Assembly (NCBI GenBank): GCA_039000515.1
Contig: JBCFYV010000001.1
Location: 50,154,184 to 50,218,183 of the forward strand
DNA from: Timema cristinae
Taxonomy: Eukaryota > Arthropoda > Insecta > Phasmatodea > Timematidae
Reading direction: 5' to 3'
Length of the DNA stretch: 64,000 bases
Position 1 is the first letter of the stretch; every line of letters begins with the position of its first letter. The translations under genes and the position numbers were made by a program. Shown in pieces: positions 58,365 to 64,000 of this stretch. A model generated the notes under the pieces. It searched no databases. It was given only the letters and a program-made list of their open reading frames with translations, and was not told the origin of the DNA.

Positions 58365-58582
58365 GGGGTGTCCTCATTGCCTAAGGCTTGCAATAGACTT
58401 TACCGCCAATGACAGGGAGATTGAGATTCGAATCTCGGTCGTGTGAATTTAGGGTAGTTTTTCCTAAATGGGTTTTCACTCGTTCCACGTAAATACGTGT
58501 ACACTTCCTCTGAATATAACCCTCCTAATCCCTAAAACCGTGTATAACCTAAACAGGTAGTAAGATGCGGCGTAAAAAATAA
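58365..58582 (+). mobile_element. SINE-B copy with probable TSD
   Basis: Head GGGGTGTCCTCATTGCCTAA, B box ATTCGAATCTC, body, tail AACAGGTAGTAAGATGCGGC. AACCAACCGCTTC (58352-58364) and AAACAACCGTTTC (58583-58595) match at 11 of 13. Confidence 0.85.
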
Positions 58583-59430
58583 AAACAACCGTTTCTCTTG
58601 TTCTATATTTGTTAACAATTAGTGGGATGTGATCCTCGGCTGTTTATTTCACTAGGACCTATAAAGATCATGACATCAACAGGGAAGTGAGGGACTGACA
58701 TATTGGTACAATCGGAGTGTGTTTGGGAGTGGCTTTCTCACCTATCCCTCACTCGCAGTCAGTCCTATGTGCTCTGGAAAATGTGTTTGCGCTAGTTCGC
58801 ATGCTAACTTTATATAATGGCCATTAGACAAGCAATCCTCTGAGAACGACTTGAGACCTTGTGAAGCTATGTATATGATGTTTTGGTAGTGATTGTAACA
58901 TAGGGTGGTAAGAGGGGGACCAGTGATGGTGGCCGGCCAACATGGACCTACTGAGCTAGAGCTCATACTGCATGTTTGTAAAATACCTGCAGCTTCTCTT
59001 ACCTGACTTTACCACGTAACACTTAACTTGTCCCTCTCTAATCTAGGCACCAGATTGTTCAACTATAATCTGACTCGGTCCCAGGAAGTTGAGACTACTT
59101 TTCAAAAAATACTTTACGTATAAAGCTTTTTGGAAAATGTTTATTGAAATGAAAGCTGGATTTATTAACTATGCGTGAAGAGAAATATATTTAAATAACC
59201 AAGCACTTTAATTAGAATAGTTTAAGTGGCAAATACTTAAATGTGCTTTATTTGTAGTTGAAACAGGCCTAGTAGGTCTAGTTTTCGTTTTTATTACAAT
59301 AATGAACACCCACATATGTGGTCCCGTCGATAAAGGTGTCACACTCTCTTATCTGGTTTACAAGCTACGAAATTGTAACATGGCTGAATGTTCAGTGGTG
59401 ACGTTTCTATTTATGACTAATTATGAACCA

Positions 59431-60640
59431 GTAACTTAGTCCCCGGGACATCCAACATCAGTAGATGATGAGCCACTGGTAGCTTAGTCCCCGGGACATC
59501 CAACATTAGCAGATGATGAGCCACTGGTAGCTTAGTCCCCGGGACATCCAACATTAGCAGATGATGAGCCACTGGTAGCTTAGTCCCCGGGACATCCAAC
59601 ATCAGTAGATGATGAGCCACTGGTAGCTTAGTCCCTGGGACATCCAACATTAGCAGATGATGATCCACTGGTAGCTTAGTCCCCGGGACATCCAACATTA
59701 GCAGATGATGAGCCACTGGTAGCTTAGTCCCTGGGACATCCAACATTAGCAGATGATGAGCCACTGGTAGCTTAGTCCCTGGACATCCAACATCAGCAGA
59801 TGATGAGCCACTGGTAGCTTAGTCCCCGGGACATCCAACATTAGCAGATGATGATCCACTGGTAGCTTAGTCCCTGGGACATCCAACATCAGCAGATGAT
59901 GAGCCACTGGTAGCTTAGTCCCCGGGACATCCAACATCAGTAGATGATGAGCCACTGGTAGCTTAGTCCCCGGGACATCCAACATCATCAGATGATGATC
60001 CACTGGTAGCTTAGTCCCTGGGACATCCAACATCAGCAGATGATGAGCCACTGGTAGCTTAGTCCCCGGGACATCCAACATTAGCAGATGATGAGCCACT
60101 GGTAGCTTAGTCCCCGGGACATCCAACATCAGTATATGATGAGCCACTGGTAGCTTAGTCCCCGGGACATCCAACATTAGCAGATGATGAGCCACTGTTA
60201 GCTTAGTCCCTGGGACATCCAACATCAGCAGATGATGAGCCACTGTTAGCTTAGTCCCCGGGACATCCAACATCAGCAGATGATGAGCCACTGTTAGCTT
60301 AGTCCCTGGGACATCCAACATCAGCAGATGATGAGCCACTGGTAGCTTAGTCCCTGGGACATCCAACATCAGCAGATGATGAGCCACTGTTAGCTTAGTC
60401 CCTGGGACATCCAACATCAGCAGATGATGAGCCACTGTTAGCTTAGTCCCCGGGACATCCAACATCAGCAGATGATGAGCCACTGTTAGCTTAGTCCCCG
60501 GGACATCCAACATTAGCAGATGATGAGCCACTGTTAGCTTAGTCCCTGGGACATCCAACATTAGCAGATGATGAGCCACTGTTAGCTTAGTCCCTGGGAC
60601 ATCCAACATCAGCAGATGATGAGCCACTGGTAGCTTGCTC
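59431..60640. repeat. 48-bp minisatellite, about 25 copies
   Basis: The unit runs GAGCCACTGGTAGCTTAGTC, CCCGGGACATCCAACATCAG, CAGATGAT. Since 48 is a multiple of three, the - strand stays open as a 16-residue repeat (LPVAHHLLMLDVPGTK) for 298 and 115 codons, split by one lost G near 59779. Substitutions are mostly at two or three fixed sites, suggesting recent homogenisation. No promoter, splice or domain evidence of coding. Confidence 0.95.
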
Positions 60641-62099
60641 ACTTGAAATTTAATTTGTAACTATGGAAGCCGTGACTCTCAAAACTGAATATAGTGTATG
60701 ATTGTATGATTTAGTTCCAAACCAACTTCAAAGACTGTTGAGCTAGATAGCTTACTGTCTTTAACAATTAATCAAACGATAGTTGCATACATTATCAATA
60801 AACGTAGGTTATGTCTTTATTACTAACTAGTATGTAAGGCTGTCGGCAGCAGGCGAATTAAACTTGAATAATTAGTATGCAACTTATCTTTTTACTATAA
60901 GCTTAAAACCGCAAACATTTCACCCTGTTCTTTTAATCCGTGAAATACTTTTTTTTCAAATAATTCAGACAAAACAAATCCTGTTTCGTTATGGTTCTGT
61001 CCCGTGGTCTATACAACAAGTGGGCAAAGTTTAATTTTTCTAGGTCATCCAGGGACTTCTGGAGGGGGTGAAAAGAAACACACACACACACATATTAGGA
61101 AATGTACATAGAAACTTGGCTCCGTAGTTAATCAAATGTTTTCATCATTTTAAGTCTATACCGTTTTTGCCCGTTTGTTTTGATTTAATCGTTTTGATGC
61201 GCGTTGCTTTTTAGCGTTTAACTTAGCCATATTATAAACGCAAGATCGATATAATCTTTAGGAAAGTTATATATAAGAAAAACTGCATAAGCTGCGATAT
61301 TTTAATATTATTCGACTAATAGTTGGATGGTAAAAATAAATCGGTCATGTTCATTATGAATATCTTAAAAATCTTGACGCGAGAAAAATAAAACAATCTG
61401 TTGCGGAACATTCGTTGTTAAAACGTGATCCCAAATCAAAGTCCTCTTACCAGCGTTAGTTTTTCATGTGATTATTAATCGTGCAAACTATATTCCGGAT
61501 CTTTTAGCTGGAGTGTTTTATATTATTATTATTATTGGAAGGGGATGTGACGTAAATCAGTAAAATTGATCTAAGTACGTGAGAGTTAGTTAAATAGTAC
61601 TTGTTGGTACGACCCTGCCTTGGGTTCGAAGCCAGGTTGCGATGGCGATGCCTCTCCTTGACCTGCATAGCGGGTCGGTGCAGCGACTACTCCTGCTGTC
61701 TACTCTCTCTCTCTCTCTCTCTGTCTCTCTTGGCAGCGAGCACCGTGGGAACCCGACTCGCCAGGGGCGGGGCTTGTTCTCCCCTCTCCCCTCTGCGACC
61801 ATGGTCCGTGCAACTCAATGAGATTCACATGTGATGGGATGTCCGCGCGTGTGTTTATGGGACACGTACCAGTGGTACATACTCGGGAGAGTCCGTTCAT
61901 TGTCCACAACAGGAACTTTCAAACATTCTATCCAACTTAGGGCGCCACCGCGCGTTTCACCAGATAGACCGTCATTTTTCTCGTTTGGTTTTGTTTGAGA
62001 AGGATATCAACTGCTGACTTCTAGACTTACGGTTGGAGTGTACGAAGTGCGATTTAAGGGCAGTATTCTTGCAGTTTAACTATCAAAACTTGTTTTTTG

Positions 62100-62275
62100 T
62101 CAAAATAAATAAAATCTTGCTCCAATAGATACAGAGTTTAATAATTTTCTTCCCATGGTAATATCAACAGTTGTTGAATGTTAGTCATTGAGCATTGCAG
62201 CATTAAATGGCAGACTTTTTAAATGAAGAGAAAAAGTTGTCATTAAATTCTGACACTCTTGATGGATATTTAAAT
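62100..62275. mobile_element. MITE-R fragment
   Basis: TCAAAATAAATAAAATCTTG, ATATCAACAGTTGTTGAATG, and ACTTTTTAAATGAAGAGAAA match the intact copy; both termini are missing. Confidence 0.7.
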
Positions 62276-62627
62276 GGATTAAATTGAGTTAATATTTAAA
62301 ACGATTAAATGTGCTCAAAGTACCTGAATTTCCTAAATATTGAACAGTTTTTTGCACACTCCCACAAATGTTTTTATTATATTAAAATAAAACTCAAACG
62401 CTAAAACTGCCTGTTGACGCAATAGCCTACATTTATTGATGGCTTTTTCAAAGGTATTTAGGTTTGATTAACTTTGTTTTTAATTTTTTTCCGTGCTTGA
62501 CAAACAGAAATGTTGGTCGGGGATGTGTTCTTGAATGACCTGGAAGTCAAGGGTTCATTCCCAGCTCTTTCATCTGAACTTTGTTTTCCCCTGTTCTTCT
62601 CAACTAACAGTGTAGAGTCTGTTAGCA

Positions 62628-62853
62628 TCGGTTTCCGCATGGTCTTAAGGAATCACTCGTGCAATAGACTAGACTAGACTGCCGATGACAGGGAAATCGG
62701 GCTCGAATCCCGGTAGTATGTATTGAGGGTGGTTTCCTCTAAAAAATTTCACGCAACGTGAGTACATTCCTCATTCCTCATTCTTAACTAATTAGCGTAA
62801 CTAGTACGTACGGTATGACCCGAACTGATAACAAGACGCGGTGCTAAGAAAAA
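62628..62853 (+). mobile_element. SINE-B copy, full length
   Basis: Head CGGTTTCCGCATGGTCTTAA, B-box region GGCTCGAATCCCGG, body, GCGTAACTAGTACGTACGG, and tail CAAGACGCGGTGCTAAG. Confidence 0.87.
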
Positions 62854-63034
62854 CTGATACAAAAGCTATGACAAGCATAAAGACAGACAGGGCTGATTCC
62901 CCATGTGTTTAAATTGTTATTGCTATCGAGATCGGTTCACCATCACGGAATGAGATAGATTTGCAGCTCCACAAATAATTAAAATTGTTTATGGATGAGT
63001 TATCAAGATAGGTGACGATAAGTGGGAGAGCTAT

Positions 63035-63235
63035 AGTCCAATTTTTGTAGAAAGGGCACTTATATGACAGCAAGAAAAGTTACTAGTTCTACCTTAACGT
63101 ATTTATTGGCCAAGTAATGTTATCTGTAACTGTCTTTTTTTTAAGATATTATTTTAATTTTAATAGATATAAAACAACTATAATAATAATAATATTGTAA
63201 AATGTTTGTATTTTTGAAAGTTTCTTTCTGCTAAA
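63035..63235. mobile_element. MITE-F copy
   Basis: CTATAGTCCAATTTTTGTAG terminus, ATGACAGCAAGAAAAGTTAC, TTATCTGTAACTGTC, and the AAT-rich centre with AAAATGTTTGTATTTTTGAA. The second terminus is unclear. Confidence 0.65.
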
Positions 63236-63339
63236 GTCCAGCCACAACGTGTTTGACTCATGAGCTCGAATCTGGTGGGTGCATGAGAGGTTTTTCACAT
63301 GCTCTTCAAACGAGCTTTGGTTCATTAACTAGTTAGTGA

Positions 63340-63560
63340 CTGATTCCTTCTCATTCCTACTATCGTCCGCGCTATCCGCGTATAGATACGAATGGAGTAG
63401 GGACGAGGAAGGTAAACTTTAGAGGAAGTTTACTGGCATTCGCGTAGAGGGAAAGTGGAAAACAATTTAATAAAAAAAGTTTTAGATCCGACCGGGATTC
63501 GAACTCGCCCCTTTCCCTCCCAGTCTCCGTAAAACCAGACGAAACGAGACAGGTGTCTGT
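63340..63560 (-). mobile_element. SINE-B copy, diverged
   Basis: CTACTATCGTCCGCGCTATC tail remnant, ATTCGCGTAGAGGGAAAGTG body, CCGACCGGGATTCGAACTCG, and a decayed head. Confidence 0.7.
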
Positions 63561-63770
63561 GTCAGAGTTTCTGCCGGTAGGCAGCTCTGAGGTTCTAAAC
63601 CACTAAATTATACTCATATTATCTGTTATTATCTTGTTCAAATATGGCTATTATCTTCTTTTGAACAGATCTATTATTTTTTGCGAGGAACGTCGTTGAA
63701 TATGAGCTGGTTTTAATTTTTCAAATTTGTGTTAAAAATTATTAAGCTTACAATAGAAGGTGGTTTATGC

Positions 63771-64000
63771 CAATGGTATTCAAACTGGGGTACTCAAAGA
63801 CATCTCGTGGGGTACATAAAGTTTAGTAAATAATAAGATGTATTCATGGAGATAAACACACTACACACGTTTTTTTCCGGAACAACTTTAGTAGCTAAAC
63901 CCCAGAACGACCCCAGAAAATGTATTTTTTAATACGACAGATACCTCTTTTAACCATAATCTCAAGTTCATTAGGAAGGTCTCATGATTGTCTAACAGAG
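63771..64000. mobile_element. hAT-like end, partial
   Basis: CAATGGTATTCAAACTGGGG resembles the hAT terminus seen at 31407. The other end is not visible and may lie beyond the window. Confidence 0.4.

Larger units (their letters stand above)
52058..64000 (+). other. Delta intron 5, incomplete (>11.9 kb)
   Basis: Starts GTAAGTA after exon 5. I looked for EGF-type cysteine spacing with a GW motif and flanking splice sites and found none. Besides listed repeats, 52060-52440, 55046-56550, 56890-57090, 58600-59430, 60650-62100 and 63560-63770 hold nothing assignable. The patch 61590-61960 is GC-rich and includes a CT run (61704-61728), without a recognisable domain. Confidence 0.7.

Noticed and set aside
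59746..60642. 298-codon - strand ORF as a repetitive protein gene
   Set aside because: It is fully explained by a 48-bp tandem repeat whose length is divisible by three; no domain, promoter or splice context.
61740..61760. Su(H)-like CGTGGGAA sites (also near 45735, 56280, 56646)
   Set aside because: An 8-mer with this degeneracy is expected about eight times in 64 kb on both strands, and there is no clustering; one lies inside a SINE.
61590..61960. Downstream Delta exon in the GC-rich patch
   Set aside because: No EGF cysteine spacing, and the phase and motif needed after exon 5 are not found.

Overview
This is a window of arthropod, probably insect, nuclear DNA. It is AT-rich, dense in introns and dispersed repeats, and carries the 5' half of one protein-coding gene on the + strand: a Delta-type Notch ligand. 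Five coding exons join in frame with consensus GT/AG splice sites (2192-2260, 5792-6088, 28522-28582, 43193-43444, 51997-52057). They encode the signal peptide, the complete MNNL (Notch-ligand N-terminal) domain, the DSL domain with all six cysteines, and the start of EGF repeat 1, about 246 residues. The fifth donor opens an intron that runs off the window end, so the remaining EGF repeats, transmembrane segment and cytoplasmic tail lie downstream. The protein matches Drosophila Delta closely in order and motifs. Long introns, a degenerate GGTTA block like the arthropod TTAGG telomere repeat, and tRNA-derived SINEs fit a large-genome insect. A hemipteran is my guess, but the sequence does not prove it.

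Layout: 1-2191 is upstream flank and 5' leader. 2261-5791 is intron 1, nearly free of interspersed repeats. 6089-28521 is intron 2 (22.4 kb), with many SINEs and MITEs, a Harbinger remnant and two GC-rich blocks. 28583-43192 is intron 3 (14.6 kb), with hAT elements, SINEs and a 36-bp SINE-tail insertion. 43445-51996 is intron 4, with a 90-nt palindrome and a 38-bp minisatellite. From 52058 to the end is intron 5, with a TIR element, a telomere-like block, an inverted SINE pair, and 41-bp and 48-bp minisatellites. Apart from Delta I find no other cellular gene; the other long open frames are tandem repeats, transposon remnants or chance.

The repeats form a small ecosystem. SINE-A (Glu/Asp-tRNA-like head), SINE-B (Leu-tRNA-like head) and SINE-C (another tRNA-like head) were probably moved by LINE machinery. 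A and B share the same 3' tail, which suggests one LINE partner. Two MITE families with long terminal inverted repeats (here MITE-R and MITE-F), hAT elements and a PIF/Harbinger derivative are also present. Several insertions keep clear target-site duplications, and some nest in others, giving a relative order. I see no CRISPR, operon or prokaryotic feature, and no clearly new biological system. The most informative signals are the shared SINE tail, the extreme 5'-truncated insertion, and the new-looking MITE families.
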